A stretch of 64,000 nucleotides of DNA, from assembly GCA_963792705.1 (NCBI GenBank), contig CAWBXD010000006.1, positions 36,969 to 100,968 of the forward strand, read 5' to 3'. The position numbers and the translations under genes were made by a program. Origin of the DNA: JBBQVS01 sp963792705 (GTDB lineage: Bacteria; Chloroflexota; Ktedonobacteria; Ktedonobacterales; Ktedonobacteraceae). The notes beneath the pieces are model-generated. The model was not told the DNA's origin. It was given only the letters and a program-made list of their open reading frames with translations, and made no database searches. Below, one piece after another: positions 54,201-62,894 of the stretch. How positions within the stretch are numbered: the stretch's first letter is position 1; each line of letters begins with the position of its first letter.

Positions 54201-55203
54201 TATGAGATTGAATGGTTGTGACTGTCGCCGTCTCACACGCTGAAAATACAGCCAAGCGTATATCTCCACTCAGAAAAAGGTCACGCAGGGATTGTGTGTC
54301 AATGTAGCGATTACATCCTGTTTCAGTGCAAAAACAGAGATATGTTTGCGGCTTGATACGCTTCAAGGAAGCACCACAATCAACACATGTTTGAGCTGAG
54401 GAGTCATTCAGTTTTTCACAGCTATTCTTTGTACAGAGGCGTCCATATGCACCATGTCCATCGAAGTGAACAACATAACATGGTATCTCTGTCTCACTAT
54501 CATTGAATTTGCCCACTCCTCCATAAGAGTTAAGATAGCGTACCAGTTCATCAAATGTTGCTGGCTCTAACCTGTCTATAAGAACTTGACCAGTATCAAC
54601 GAGAGGGGCAAGGCCATTTTGAAGTGCCTGAAAACTTTTTTCCGTCTCTAATGAAGGACAGTCGTTTGGTGAGGAGCCAATGTATAACACACGCATAGGA
54701 AGATGGACAGGGAGTTCACAACCTGCAGGAATATTAGGTTGCAACAATGCTCTGGAAAGCGTGAAAATACCAGAAGCAAGCAAGAAATGATCCCCATTAT
54801 GCAGAAGTTCCCAGGGATACTGTATAAATTCTTCACATGCGGGTTCAAAACAAAAGGTCAGCGCGACGGTACCACGTCGTCTCAATGTACGCTGAATCAC
54901 GCTCCGCAGAACAGCTTGTACAGATTGCTCGGAGACTTCGTGCTGTCCTATATCTGTATCTTCGTTACCACAAAGTGCAGAAAAGAGATGTTGACCAATA
55001 ACGCGTAACTCTTTGTCATCACTCTTTAAGCTATTCAGTTTTTTCTGTACAGCGTTTACTTGTTTTGCGTTATAAGGAGGGGTAAAGCTACCAATGACGA
55101 CGCGACCAGACCAACTTTCCCTCACTTGTACTTCATAGGCGTGTTCTTTGTGCTTACGAAAGAGCAGAGTAAGTGTTTCTCCCATTCCTAGCAGGACCCG
55201 CAT
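51274..55203 (-). CDS. CHAT protease - NB-ARC - TPR protein (STAND signalling ATPase)
   Basis: This 1309-residue multidomain protein has an N-terminal CHAT caspase-like domain (about 90-420) with the catalytic His in VVHFDGHGAYG (near 250) and Cys in LAVFSACETA (near 323). Between them is a zinc-ribbon-like insert with CTKNSC, CVDC and CFCTETGC. An NB-ARC/STAND ATPase follows with Walker A TGSAGIGKSA (near 491) and LPCLFLLDRFDEV (Walker B), then a winged-helix region, and at least ten TPR units (about 850-1300). The TPRs would sense a ligand, the ATPase would oligomerise and the CHAT domain would cut a target; comparable proteins act in anti-phage or cell-death signalling. It is not followed by a substrate gene. 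Confidence 0.85.
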   Translation of the reverse strand: MRVLLGMGETLTLLFRKHKEHAYEVQVRESWSGRVVIGSFTPPYNAKQVNAVQKKLNSLKSDDKELRVIGQHLFSALCGNEDTDIGQHEVSEQSVQAVLRSVIQRTLRRRGTVALTFCFEPACEEFIQYPWELLHNGDHFLLASGIFTLSRALLQPNIPAGCELPVHLPMRVLYIGSSPNDCPSLETEKSFQALQNGLAPLVDTGQVLIDRLEPATFDELVRYLNSYGGVGKFNDSETEIPCYVVHFDGHGAYGRLCTKNSCEKLNDSSAQTCVDCGASLKRIKPQTYLCFCTETGCNRYIDTQSLRDLFLSGDIRLAVFSACETATVTTIQSHKQRTTAVDATLATALVMSQVPAVVAMPFSLQDDISPTFMYHFYEALADGRTLEEALSRARQALLPTHQRSWFIPVLYRHVVEGKEGPVALIANENDDAPEDDDHPFEHLDIPTSYIGREQELRDLSELLSLATQDSRLTTTKTTAKLRPGTHHIALTGSAGIGKSALAYEAVLRNREKFPGGIIGISLQGGKFFGDALIEMLHYLHIPLKSGPTADLTHRVRLVLTTLRSLASRELPCLFLLDRFDEVKDHAQLDQWLHFLCSFPPEVIVLVTSRSNPEAMMVVDGNHCRWYEYHVGKMTDADLLKLFIDLASSNGLDQYIHLEDPKQQAILREICTLLDGYPLGAELIFGAARSIDGKMFAPEAATRSLEEIRDELRNTPLAGILAVLDVSYHRLSLVARLLLAYLSAFKLPFSREQIIMLVAPETSASTEDAVRLIRQQDIYQGATATIEEVLPSELAVNWRAARDELVQASFIQFDGRVYTIHPQVRHFAVSHLPLEERRRVHRLVATYYYTLPQPSPEEWVAAVEHLENAGEPRDLQEAVQVAVRASWALGGRGHAQELLAMLRRVNVHASRLGDKTGEGQIQCCLGAILRQLGQYAEAEACLRSSVEFHKEQQTRDEAGWALYELAMLCREEGNLHQANVHAQEALMLFREIGDIKGEAWMQMVHGEIQRGYGAYYDALGHIELALTSFTSLHNKEGIASTLRDRGTVYEAIGKYEKALKDYEDALHIFNELGLRASQAWVLADKSVISTRQGKLDEAEKLCTEAITIFREQGIRRGEAWAVRAMGDIMRDRHEREKARAYYTDAETLFTALGDRVDLARVLNALGAISLDENDYLTAQEYHEQASTLAHEQGAKQIDGRALRGLGDVSRVLHHLEEAEGYYTRAFTIAVELDTPAEQCAVLRRQGLLASTQERFYDALGYWVHALALDVRLGHPVRIDLQTNVMNMVKEHKLEEAYSAFCKQFGLVSET

Positions 55204-55314
55204 TCTACGGTATAAGCGATAGTACCGATTTAACTAGACAACATGCATTAAAGCAGTACTAGTATATCACACTTCTTGTGATGCATGTTGCCCCTTCTTT
55301 ACAAAAACGCCTAT

Positions 55315-56619
55315 TTATTCGCCCCACAGGAGTTCAATTTTGCCAAAGCGTACAACATCACCAATCTGTACGCCCGCGGCTTCCAATTCTTGCGTAACGC
55401 CCATTTTTTCGAGGGTGATTTGCAGACGATCCATGCCTTCTTCGTTTTCAAGTTTGGTCATGCCGACAGCGCGCTCTACACGTTTACCGCGCACCACATA
55501 AATGCCCTTTTCTTTGGTAACGGTAAAGGCGTCATCTGGTTGAGGTCGTAGCACTGGTCCTGCCATATCAGCAACGACTTGCGCTGCTGCCCGTTCAGTC
55601 TCCTCTTGTTGTATCTCCGCAAGTCGCTTTGAGGTGAACTGCATAAGTTCCTCGGTTCCCTGATGAGATGCAGCAGAGATTGCAAAGACTGGATAGCCAG
55701 CCGCCTCAGCTTTCGCTTTCAGTTTAGGCCATTGTTCTTGTGCTTCGGGCAGGTCCATTTTGTTTAAGACCACGACCTGTGGGCGTGTGGAGAGACGCTC
55801 ATCATACTCATGCAGTTCACGGTTGATCGCCAGGAAATCTTCCCACGGATCGCGGTCGAGTGATGCTCCATCAAGTACATGTAGCAAGAGACGTGTACGC
55901 TGGATATGACGTAAAAATTCATGTCCTAGTCCAACGCCCTGCGCGGCACCTTCGATGAGACCAGGAATGTCGGCCAAAACGAAGCCGTAGCCATCGCCAT
56001 ATTGAGGTTGTCCAACTTCAACCACACCAAGATTTGGCGAGAGCGTGGTAAATGGATAATCAGCTATTTTGGGACGTGCGGCAGTGACAACCGAAAGCAG
56101 AGTTGATTTCCCTGCGTTTGGATAGCCGACCAATCCAACATCTGCAATGAGGCGTAGTTCAAGCGTTATCCAAAGTTCTTGTCCTGGCTCACCCTTTTGT
56201 GCTTCTTTAGGAGCTTGATTTGTGGATGTGACAAAATGAGTATTGCCAAGACCGCCGCGCCCACCACGCGCAATCATGACACGTTGCCCGTCTTCGATGA
56301 GGTCTGCAATTGTTTCTTGAGTATCAGCGTTGCGGATAATGGTACCACATGGCACAAGCAAGACAACCTCTTCACCTTTAGCACCGTGCATTTTCTGGCG
56401 CAGACCATCTTCGCCAGAACCAGCTTTAAAGCTGTGGCGATAGCGGTAATCAATGAGTGTGTTCATATTATGTGTGGACTCAAAGTAGACACTTCCACCG
56501 CGTCCACCATCGCCACCATCTGGCCCACCATAAGGTGCAAATTTTTCATGGCGGAAATGCGATGAGCCATCGCCTCCATCACCAGCTTTTATATAAATTT
56601 TTGTATGATCGTAGAGCAT
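55315..56619 (-). CDS. obgE: GTPase Obg/CgtA
   Basis: The 434-residue protein has the complete Obg layout. The glycine-rich Obg fold includes GDGSSHFRHEKFAPYGGPDG and RGGRGGLGNTHF. The G domain has GYPNAGKST (G1, near 165), DIPGL (G3) and NKMD (G4), and the OCT domain is at the C-terminus (TVTKEKGIYVVRGKRVERAV). Obg takes part in 50S ribosome assembly and growth control. The usual rplU-rpmA neighbours are absent; it lies between a CHAT protein and a damaged TPR gene. Confidence 0.94.
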   Translation of the reverse strand: MLYDHTKIYIKAGDGGDGSSHFRHEKFAPYGGPDGGDGGRGGSVYFESTHNMNTLIDYRYRHSFKAGSGEDGLRQKMHGAKGEEVVLLVPCGTIIRNADTQETIADLIEDGQRVMIARGGRGGLGNTHFVTSTNQAPKEAQKGEPGQELWITLELRLIADVGLVGYPNAGKSTLLSVVTAARPKIADYPFTTLSPNLGVVEVGQPQYGDGYGFVLADIPGLIEGAAQGVGLGHEFLRHIQRTRLLLHVLDGASLDRDPWEDFLAINRELHEYDERLSTRPQVVVLNKMDLPEAQEQWPKLKAKAEAAGYPVFAISAASHQGTEELMQFTSKRLAEIQQEETERAAAQVVADMAGPVLRPQPDDAFTVTKEKGIYVVRGKRVERAVGMTKLENEEGMDRLQITLEKMGVTQELEAAGVQIGDVVRFGKIELLWGE

Positions 56620-56943
56620 AACCTGTCCTCGTTTACCGCATATGCGTGAATAGATAAGGGATATTTTTGTGTAGTGGAATGCATTATACCATATCTGCCT
56701 ATTTTTGTCTCTGTTGTTGTCTATTTCGAGGAGAAAAGAAGCGTATATAAGAAGAATTTTGAGTCTATCAGCGTCTATCTGTGTCGCGTCCTTTTTGGTT
56801 GTTTTGCTGTCAACTTCGCTGTCAACTCCTGTTGATTGAAAGGGATGTAAACTCGCTCCTCAACTGGATATACACTCCAGTTACGAGCGAGAAAGTATGT
56901 TTCTACACCTCTTTTGAGGTTCGCATTGCATTGAAACGCTTTC
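56620..56943. other. Intergenic stretch between obg and the TPR pseudogene
   Basis: No convincing gene is present. It holds the presumed obg promoter region on the minus strand and an imperfect hairpin (56854-56868 with 56876-56889, CGCTC...GAGCG ends), downstream of the TPR gene, that may end its transcript. A short tandem GCTGTCAACT repeat occurs near 56807-56828. Confidence 0.5.
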
Positions 56944-57023
56944 CTAGTTTTCAGTTTGTGCTGTCTTGTTCAATTTACTCAAAAGCGCGGTATAGTTTTT
57001 CGAAATGATTATTGTACTAGGAT

Positions 57024-57715
57024 GCTGAGGTCCCAAGGCTTGTTCGTAGATGGAGAGGGCACGCTGCATAGAGCGGTTCGGCAAGCTCGTACTTGCCCTG
57101 TGCTTGTAGAGAGCCGCCAGATTATTGAGGCTTAATGCCGTGTTAGGGTGCTGAGGTCCCAAGACTTGTTCACGAATGGAGAGGGCACGCTCATAGAGCG
57201 GTTCGGCAAGCTCGTACTTGCCCTGTGCATTGTAGAGAGCCGCCAGATTATTGAGGCTTAATGCCGTGTCAGGGTGCTGAGGTCCCAAGACTTGTTCGTA
57301 GATGGAGAGGGCACGCTCATAGAGCGGTTCGGCAAGCTCGTACTTGCCCTGTGCATTGTAGAGAGCCGCCAGATTATTGAGGCTTGATGCCGTGTTAGGG
57401 TGCTGAGGTCCCAAGACTTGTTCACGAATGGAGAGGGCACGCTGCATAGAGCGGTTCGGCAAGCTCGTACTTGCCCTGTGCTTTGTAGAGATACGCCAGA
57501 TTATTGAGGCTTGATGCCGTGTTAGGGTGCTGAGGTCCCAAGACTTGTTCACGAATGGAGAGGGCACGCTCATAGAGCGGTTCGGCAAGCTCGTACTTGC
57601 CCTGTGCATTGTAGAGATACGCCAGATTATTGAGGCTTGATGCCGTGTCAGGGTGCTGAGGTCCCAAGACTTGTTCACTAATGGAGAGGGCACGCTGCAT
57701 AGAGCGGTTCGGCAT
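57024..57715 (-). repeat. Tandem 126-bp TPR-encoding repeats
   Basis: Five to six almost identical 126-bp units encode 42-residue TPRs with the core ALSIREQVLGPQHPNTA and SLNNLAALYNAQGKYELAE. The marker GCTGAGG recurs at 57024, 57150, 57276, 57402, 57529 and 57655, so one interval is 127 bp. The near identity points to recent duplication or gene conversion. Confidence 0.85.
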
Positions 57716-59180
57716 CACTATACAGAGCGTGATCCTTATAATAAGTTGCTGTTTGATTAAGAAGCCTTGCTGCCTCTGGAAAAGCAAAATCGAAGTTCTT
57801 GATAAGGTCTGTACACTCTTGGGCATGAGAGATGTACGATTTACATTGCTCCCATGTGGTAACATCAACAAAGGGGAAAGCCTCATTCACAGATTTCACA
57901 ACTCGCTCTGCCCATATCTTCTGAATTTCTTGTGTCATATCATCCCTGAGCACTGCTTGCACAAGACGATGAATACGCAATACTCTTTTTTCTGCATTCC
58001 GCTGGACAAGGGAAAACGCGCCTAGCCGCTTCATCGCTGCTAAAAGTAGAAATGAGTCAGATGCAACAGTTACGAGCAATGGACCCAGGTGTGATGCTCC
58101 CTTCACTACGATCTCTTCGGGAATAGCATCGGGATCGAGAAATGCAAACATCCGCAATAGGTCGGCGGCAGCTGGGTTGTCTCGTTCTACTTGTTGAAAA
58201 GAGAGTGACCACGTTGTCGCGACAGATGCGGGATAATCTTTGGCAAGCGTTCCACGTTGGCGTAAAAGTTCCTTTCTGTGAACCTGATAGAATGCGAGGT
58301 ATTCTGCAAGGTTACATTTTGTCTCTTCGATGTATGCTCCTGCTTGGTCGAGTGCAAGTGGGAGACCATCTAGCACGTTCACGATAGCTTCTGCACGTAT
58401 TTGTTGCTCGGATGTCGCTTGTTCAAGGAGTTCCTCCGGTCGCAAGACTTTCGCACAACGTAACAAGAAAAGTATTCCCTCTTTTTTCTCCATCTTGTCC
58501 ACTTCAAGCCGAGTCGCAAATCCTCTCGTGGCAGAGGCGCGAGTCGTGAGAATGATATGTCCCCTACTTCCTGCTGGAAGAAAGTCATGCACCACCTCCA
58601 ATTCATCGGCATTGTCCAGAATGAGCAACCAATTCGTATTTTCGGCAAGCCACCGTTTGACGGCAAGAACAATGATATTCTGATCTTGTTCGTCTTTTTC
58701 TGGTAAGCGGAGTAAACTTGCCATGCTCACGTAATCCAGAACGAGTGTCTCACGTGTTGCCGCTCGCACCCAGAATACCGCATGATAGGAGTCACGATAG
58801 CTGTAAGCGTACTCAAGCGCAATCTGGGTCTTGCCAATACCACCCAAACCACTTATTGCCTGCGGTTGTGTTAGTGCTGTTGATTTGGTCGTTGTCAAAC
58901 GATCATGAAGTGTATTTAACAGGTCCTCACGACCTGTGAAAAGACCATTACGCTGGTAAGGAACGCTCCATATCGGTGATCGTCCTTGCAGCGACTCACG
59001 AACCCATCGCTCGTGTTCTGTCTTCATCGTCTTGAGACGTTCAACAGGGTAGGTATTGGGTTGGTCGTCAATAACCTTATGATGAATGTTACAGAGCAAC
59101 AGTAGGTTATCGTATTCGTCGCGTTGTTTAGAGGTGAGTGGAGAAATGCCGCGTGGCCCCTCTGGTTCTTTCGCTACCAT
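57678..59180 (-). CDS. Largest intact piece of the HNH-NB-ARC-TPR gene
   Basis: This 500-residue open frame covers the C-terminal half of the HNH region (SPLTSKQRDEYDNLLLLCNI), the NB-ARC domain with Walker A SGLGGIGKTQIAL (near 111), Walker B WLLILDNADEL and the GLPLALDQAGAYI motif (GxPLA box), and the first helices leading into the TPRs. It ends AEPLYAACPLH, where the normal repeat reads AEPLYERALSI. The stop is caused by one extra base near 57697, not by the natural end. The ATG at 59180 is internal to the real gene. Confidence 0.7.
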   Translation of the reverse strand: MVAKEPEGPRGISPLTSKQRDEYDNLLLLCNIHHKVIDDQPNTYPVERLKTMKTEHERWVRESLQGRSPIWSVPYQRNGLFTGREDLLNTLHDRLTTTKSTALTQPQAISGLGGIGKTQIALEYAYSYRDSYHAVFWVRAATRETLVLDYVSMASLLRLPEKDEQDQNIIVLAVKRWLAENTNWLLILDNADELEVVHDFLPAGSRGHIILTTRASATRGFATRLEVDKMEKKEGILFLLRCAKVLRPEELLEQATSEQQIRAEAIVNVLDGLPLALDQAGAYIEETKCNLAEYLAFYQVHRKELLRQRGTLAKDYPASVATTWSLSFQQVERDNPAAADLLRMFAFLDPDAIPEEIVVKGASHLGPLLVTVASDSFLLLAAMKRLGAFSLVQRNAEKRVLRIHRLVQAVLRDDMTQEIQKIWAERVVKSVNEAFPFVDVTTWEQCKSYISHAQECTDLIKNFDFAFPEAARLLNQTATYYKDHALYSDAEPLYAACPLH

Positions 59181-59345
59181 GTGACACGCTTCTCCAAAGA
59201 GGGAAGCGTCATCAGCAGCGTGCCTCTATAACTAATTCACGTTGGCAATCAGGGAAGGCACAACGACTTGCAGCATGTCCCCAAAGCATTTCACGGGTTT
59301 TGGTAGAGATATTACGAGGGTTACTTGTGGGCATTGCCTCTTCTC

Positions 59346-59978
59346 CTATAATGTTGCTTCTGTTGTTTGAGAAGGTTCATTCACGACTTCATGTTCATGA
59401 AGCCAGTCCTCTTGCTTTACTGTTTGCGCTAGTTCCTCTACTAACTTCACCGTCTCGACACTCACCGTCACCACTTTTCTAATCAGTCGCACAATGTACT
59501 GTTCGTCATCCTCTCGGTTAGGGTCGCTCACGATCCCACTTCGTACATCGGTACTCACTTTATACTGGTCGATCACCCATTCTAGGGCCGAGCGATTGCC
59601 GAGCCTGTATTGAAAGCATTCTTGCGGTATTCCTGAAAGCGTCAGCCACTCGTTGACTCTGAGAGAGTCTTTCTCTTTTGATAAATTCATCTTTTCCACA
59701 CGCCAATTGATTGACACGGCTTCATTCTCAATCCACTTGAGGCGATACTCCTTCATCGTCTCGTATTTTAAATGTAATTCTATCAAGGCTTGACCGATGC
59801 GAACGCAGGACGCGAATGCCTCTCGTTGTGATAGGATTGGAATACGTGGTAGGTCGCGCTTCAAGTTTTCGGCATAGAGTTCTCGGTACTCTGGATGGTA
59901 TAACATGGCATAAACATACCGAAAGATATCCTTTTTGGTTATGTTCTCATCACCGTGCTGTCGCTGAAATTGCTCCAA
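59346..59978 (-). CDS. C-terminal specificity part of the restriction-modification gene
   Basis: The 210-residue open frame with an internal ATG corresponds to the end of a type ISP target-recognition region: KKDIFRYVYAMLYHPEYREL, ENLKRDLPRIPIL and SALEWVIDQYKVSTDVRSGI are family landmarks. The frame continues upstream without a start to about 60118 (KHFAALVSNHISDYNFYGDP, FPFYTYTEDGSNRRENITDG), so this is not a separate gene. Confidence 0.7.
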   Translation of the reverse strand: MEQFQRQHGDENITKKDIFRYVYAMLYHPEYRELYAENLKRDLPRIPILSQREAFASCVRIGQALIELHLKYETMKEYRLKWIENEAVSINWRVEKMNLSKEKDSLRVNEWLTLSGIPQECFQYRLGNRSALEWVIDQYKVSTDVRSGIVSDPNREDDEQYIVRLIRKVVTVSVETVKLVEELAQTVKQEDWLHEHEVVNEPSQTTEATL

Positions 59979-60986
59979 CGCCCCATCTGTAATATTCTCG
60001 CGTCGATTACTACCATCTTCAGTATAGGTATAGAAAGGAAAGCTTTGGGCTGGATCACCATAAAAATTATAGTCCGAAATATGATTTGATACGAGTGCAG
60101 CAAAGTGCTTTCTCCTTCCTATAACCTCCTACAGAGAATTACGATATTTTCAGTTTCTGTTAGAGTCGTAGGAAATACTTTTGTGGAATATTCCTTGTCG
60201 ATGGATCAGCGGACTATCTAGGTACAAGAATTGAATAGTAAAGGGACGATAAAGTGCCTGTCTACGTGTAGCCGATCCTCTAAATTTAACTTCTGTTTTT
60301 CGTTTAAAATGTTCTTTTAAACTGCTACTCCATTTGATCTTATTTTCATCTTCGTATGATGAAATTATCTATTTCTTTGGGTGAACCAGATACGTATCCA
60401 ACGAGAAAGCTCAGCGTTGTATATTTCGATCATATTTTTTACTTTGCTCTCTAGCTTATCTTTAATCGAAGTCATACATCCATTCATCACGGCTTGTTTG
60501 TAAACCAAGTGAATAGTTTTTAAAAAAAGTGCCAACTTCACTACCTCCTAATTCTACACTTCTCGCTGCCTTGCCCTCTCTCGTTCCTAATGATAAAAAG
60601 CTTATGTATTCGTTGCTGTAAACCATAAGTAATCCAAGTATGCCGCTCATCAGGTTGTAGTTCAATCCACTCTACTTCATTAATATTTTGCTTTTGTGTA
60701 AGAAATGCTAATTTTTCTGTTCTAGGTCCAATATTCGGGGACACGATGATATTAGCAATGTTCTTGCTGTATTCTGTGATTTACGAATCGGCAATTGTAA
60801 TGCCAACGCCTAGTTGAATCCCAAATACATTATGCGTTGTACCAGAAATCTTTGTATTTTTGCGAACGTTTCCATGTAAGTCTAAATGATAGATTTGGTT
60901 AAAATCTTTTGAGAAGTGTTTTCTCATCGCCGTCAAACGCGATTTGATCTACAAAGGAATTATTTGTGACAAGACATACTATACCA

Positions 60987-62495
60987 TCATGCCCTGAAGC
61001 GGTCTACTGCCCAACGAAAGAATTTCACATAGACATCTCCTAACGCATTTTTGTTACTGGCCTGTGAATCCTTCGCGTATGTCTGGCTAACACGTTTATC
61101 AATTGCTGCATATTTTCGGTTCTTATTATTGTCATTCTCATTCTTCTGCCCGACATTGTATGGTGGGTTCCCAATCACCACCATAATCTGAGCTTCATGT
61201 TGGCGTTGAATACGTTCAGTGTTGCGCTCGCTAAATAGTTCCATTTGCTGACCTTCAAGATTAAGGGTGTCGGCGAAGGAGATGCCTTCAAAGGGCGTAT
61301 AAATGCCTGTCTTCTCGTAGTAGGCGTGCTCAATGTTGAGCGAGGCGATGTAGTAGGGCAGCAGCATGATTTCGTTACAGAAGAGGTCGTTTTCGTATTT
61401 GTGTCGCAGGTCACCGCCGTTGATGTGGTTCTGAATCAGGTTGACAATGAAATTGCCTGTTCCCGTTGCAGGGTCAAGTATCTGTACCCCTGGCTCTGAC
61501 AGCGAGGAGTTGAACTCGCGTTGCAGAATGACATCGACGCTGTTGCACATGAACTCCACGATCTCTTGTGGCGTATAGACGACGCCGTGTGTGTCGGCCT
61601 GCTTCGTCGAGAAGCCTTGAAAGAAGCGTTCATAGACGGTATTGAGGAAATGCTGCTTCTCTGTCCAGTCATCCAAGTTTTTCGCTGCATTCTCTATGGC
61701 GACATAGAAGCGGTCCAGTCGTCGCGCAAACTCGTTACGGTCAAAAGAGCGACTGGTGAGCGTCTCAATCACCTTCTCGATCTCTGAGGCAATCACATTG
61801 CGCCTGGTGAAGTCGGGATTGTTGAACACGGTACGGAAGAGGCGTTCAGTTAAGAGGTGTTGCACCAGCATCTCATCAACCGTCGCGCTACTCATATTCG
61901 GGTCAAGTGAGGAGCGACACAACTCAAGAAACGTACTAAAGGCCGCGACAAAAGGTTTGTTTTTGGCATGTTCCTCTTTGATGCGCTGTAAAAGACCCTG
62001 TGCAAGGTCAGGAATGCTCTCTTTGAAGTCCTGTACCGCGTGTTCAAACGTTTCAATATCAGGTTCTGCATAGTGAAAGAAGCGGTCTAAAACCTCTGTC
62101 AGGTCTTTGGGTTGTGTCAGGTCAGCGTCAAGGATTGGCTTGCTATTCTGGTAGAGGATGGCGCGGCGCGTATCTTCAAAGATGGTGTTGCTAATGGGAT
62201 AGCCAGCGCTAATTTTCTTGCGTATTTCAATCTTGAGATCATCTCTGGTATCTTTGGCTTCCCAGTAGCCGCGCGGCAGATTAAAGCTATCGCGTAGTGT
62301 ACCATCAGGTCGTTTACCATTCGCCAGCGTTTGCTCTGGGATAAGCATCCAGTTCGCTGATTGCGCGAAAGCTTTCAGCAAGTCTTGAAATGCACTCCTG
62401 ACAGCGGTTTCATGGGTAACTTTCTTCTCATGGTATGCGGCAAGTTCTTTATAGTAGTGGTCAAGAGCCTTTTTGTGTGTTGACGTGAGTTGCAT
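60987..62495 (-). CDS. N-terminal nuclease and methyltransferase part of the restriction-modification gene
   Basis: The 502-residue open frame starts at a proper gene start. Residues 1-150 carry a PD-(D/E)xK nuclease signature (KRPDGTLRDSFNLPRGYWEA, with the following Lys). A helical region leads to an N6-adenine methyltransferase with motif I ILDPATGTGNFIV (near 350) and motif IV VVIGNPPYNVGQ (near 450). It ends WAVDRFRA at a premature TGA, where intact homologues continue DGIVCFVSNNSF. The clean half suggests recent damage. Confidence 0.75.
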   Translation of the reverse strand: MQLTSTHKKALDHYYKELAAYHEKKVTHETAVRSAFQDLLKAFAQSANWMLIPEQTLANGKRPDGTLRDSFNLPRGYWEAKDTRDDLKIEIRKKISAGYPISNTIFEDTRRAILYQNSKPILDADLTQPKDLTEVLDRFFHYAEPDIETFEHAVQDFKESIPDLAQGLLQRIKEEHAKNKPFVAAFSTFLELCRSSLDPNMSSATVDEMLVQHLLTERLFRTVFNNPDFTRRNVIASEIEKVIETLTSRSFDRNEFARRLDRFYVAIENAAKNLDDWTEKQHFLNTVYERFFQGFSTKQADTHGVVYTPQEIVEFMCNSVDVILQREFNSSLSEPGVQILDPATGTGNFIVNLIQNHINGGDLRHKYENDLFCNEIMLLPYYIASLNIEHAYYEKTGIYTPFEGISFADTLNLEGQQMELFSERNTERIQRQHEAQIMVVIGNPPYNVGQKNENDNNKNRKYAAIDKRVSQTYAKDSQASNKNALGDVYVKFFRWAVDRFRA

Positions 62496-62894
62496 GATAC
62501 CTGTATCCCCATCCCTTGCTATATATATTAGTTTGGCTTACCTATTGCCTCTGTACTCTTTGTTAGAATATGCTCTCATGTATGAGACGATAGTGGTTTT
62601 TAGTGTAACGCATAGACGGGGTTATCGCAAGGGATTTTCGGGTAAAAGAGAGAGAAGTGTAATCCACCTTCACTTTCCTGAGAGTTAACTACTCAATGTC
62701 AAAGTCAATGATACTTAGGCAAATACGCTGTAACTCCTCACTTACTGGTATATGGGCTGGATAAGAAGCGTTTTGCTATCATTTCAGCCCTCATGAGCAT
62801 AAAATAAATCTGCTATATAAGCGGATTTATTGATGTTTCTTACCTCTGCATAGCTCTTAAAAAAGGTTTAACCGTTTCAGTCTCAAGCGAGAGG
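62496..62894. other. Intergenic stretch upstream of the restriction-modification gene
   Basis: No supported gene. It should hold the minus-strand promoter of the restriction-modification gene. A small hairpin (62803-62813 with 62821-62831, AATAAATCTGC) lies downstream of the coiled-coil gene and may end its transcript. A 71-codon open frame at 62473-62688 looks like chance. Confidence 0.5.

Larger units (their letters stand above)
56944..59334 (-). pseudogene. Frameshifted HNH - NB-ARC - TPR gene
   Basis: Read across frame changes, this is one gene. A start ATG at 59334 after GGAGAAG begins MPTSNPRNISTKTREMLWGH and continues with RCAFPDCQRELVIEA. A one-base change near 59225 shifts into DDASLFGEACHMVAKEPEG and LLLCNIHHKVIDDQ, completing an HNH-type nuclease or zinc domain. 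An NB-ARC ATPase follows (GLGGIGKTQIALEYA, WLLILDNADEL), then TPRs of 42 residues. The TPR frame is broken by an extra base near 57697, 57444 and 57066 and a missing base near 57103, and ends at 56944. It starts 11 bp after the restriction-modification gene, so both were one operon. It is either decayed or mis-assembled in the repeats. Confidence 0.75.
59346..62495 (-). pseudogene. Type ISP/IIG restriction-modification enzyme gene with many frame changes
   Basis: The gene encoded a ~1040-residue nuclease-methyltransferase-specificity protein. The first 502 codons (62495-60987) and the last ~257 (60118-59346) are clean. Between them the reading frame shifts about ten times in under 900 bp, yet conserved segments stay readable in turn: GIVCLVTNNSFVDQIAFDG, then MRKHFSKDFNQIYHLDLHGN and SGTTHNVFGIQLGVGITIA, KLAFLTQKQNINEVEWIELQ, EYISFLSLGTREGKAARSV, FKNYSLGLQTSRDEWMYDFD, WSSSLKEHF, RRQALYRPFTIQFLYLD and TLTETENIVILC. 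The damage is therefore almost only single-base insertions and deletions. The HNH-NB-ARC gene follows after 11 bp. Confidence 0.78.

Noticed and set aside
56807..56828. Tandem GCTGTCAACT repeat
   Set aside because: Only two short imperfect copies; no function or conservation can be claimed.
57024..57715. Regular repeats that could suggest a CRISPR array
   Set aside because: The units are 126 bp without variable spacers and encode TPRs with the LNNLAALY-type motif.
62473..62688. 71-codon plus-strand frame between the restriction-modification and coiled-coil genes
   Set aside because: No ribosome site, no family resemblance, and it overlaps the start of the restriction-modification gene on the other strand.
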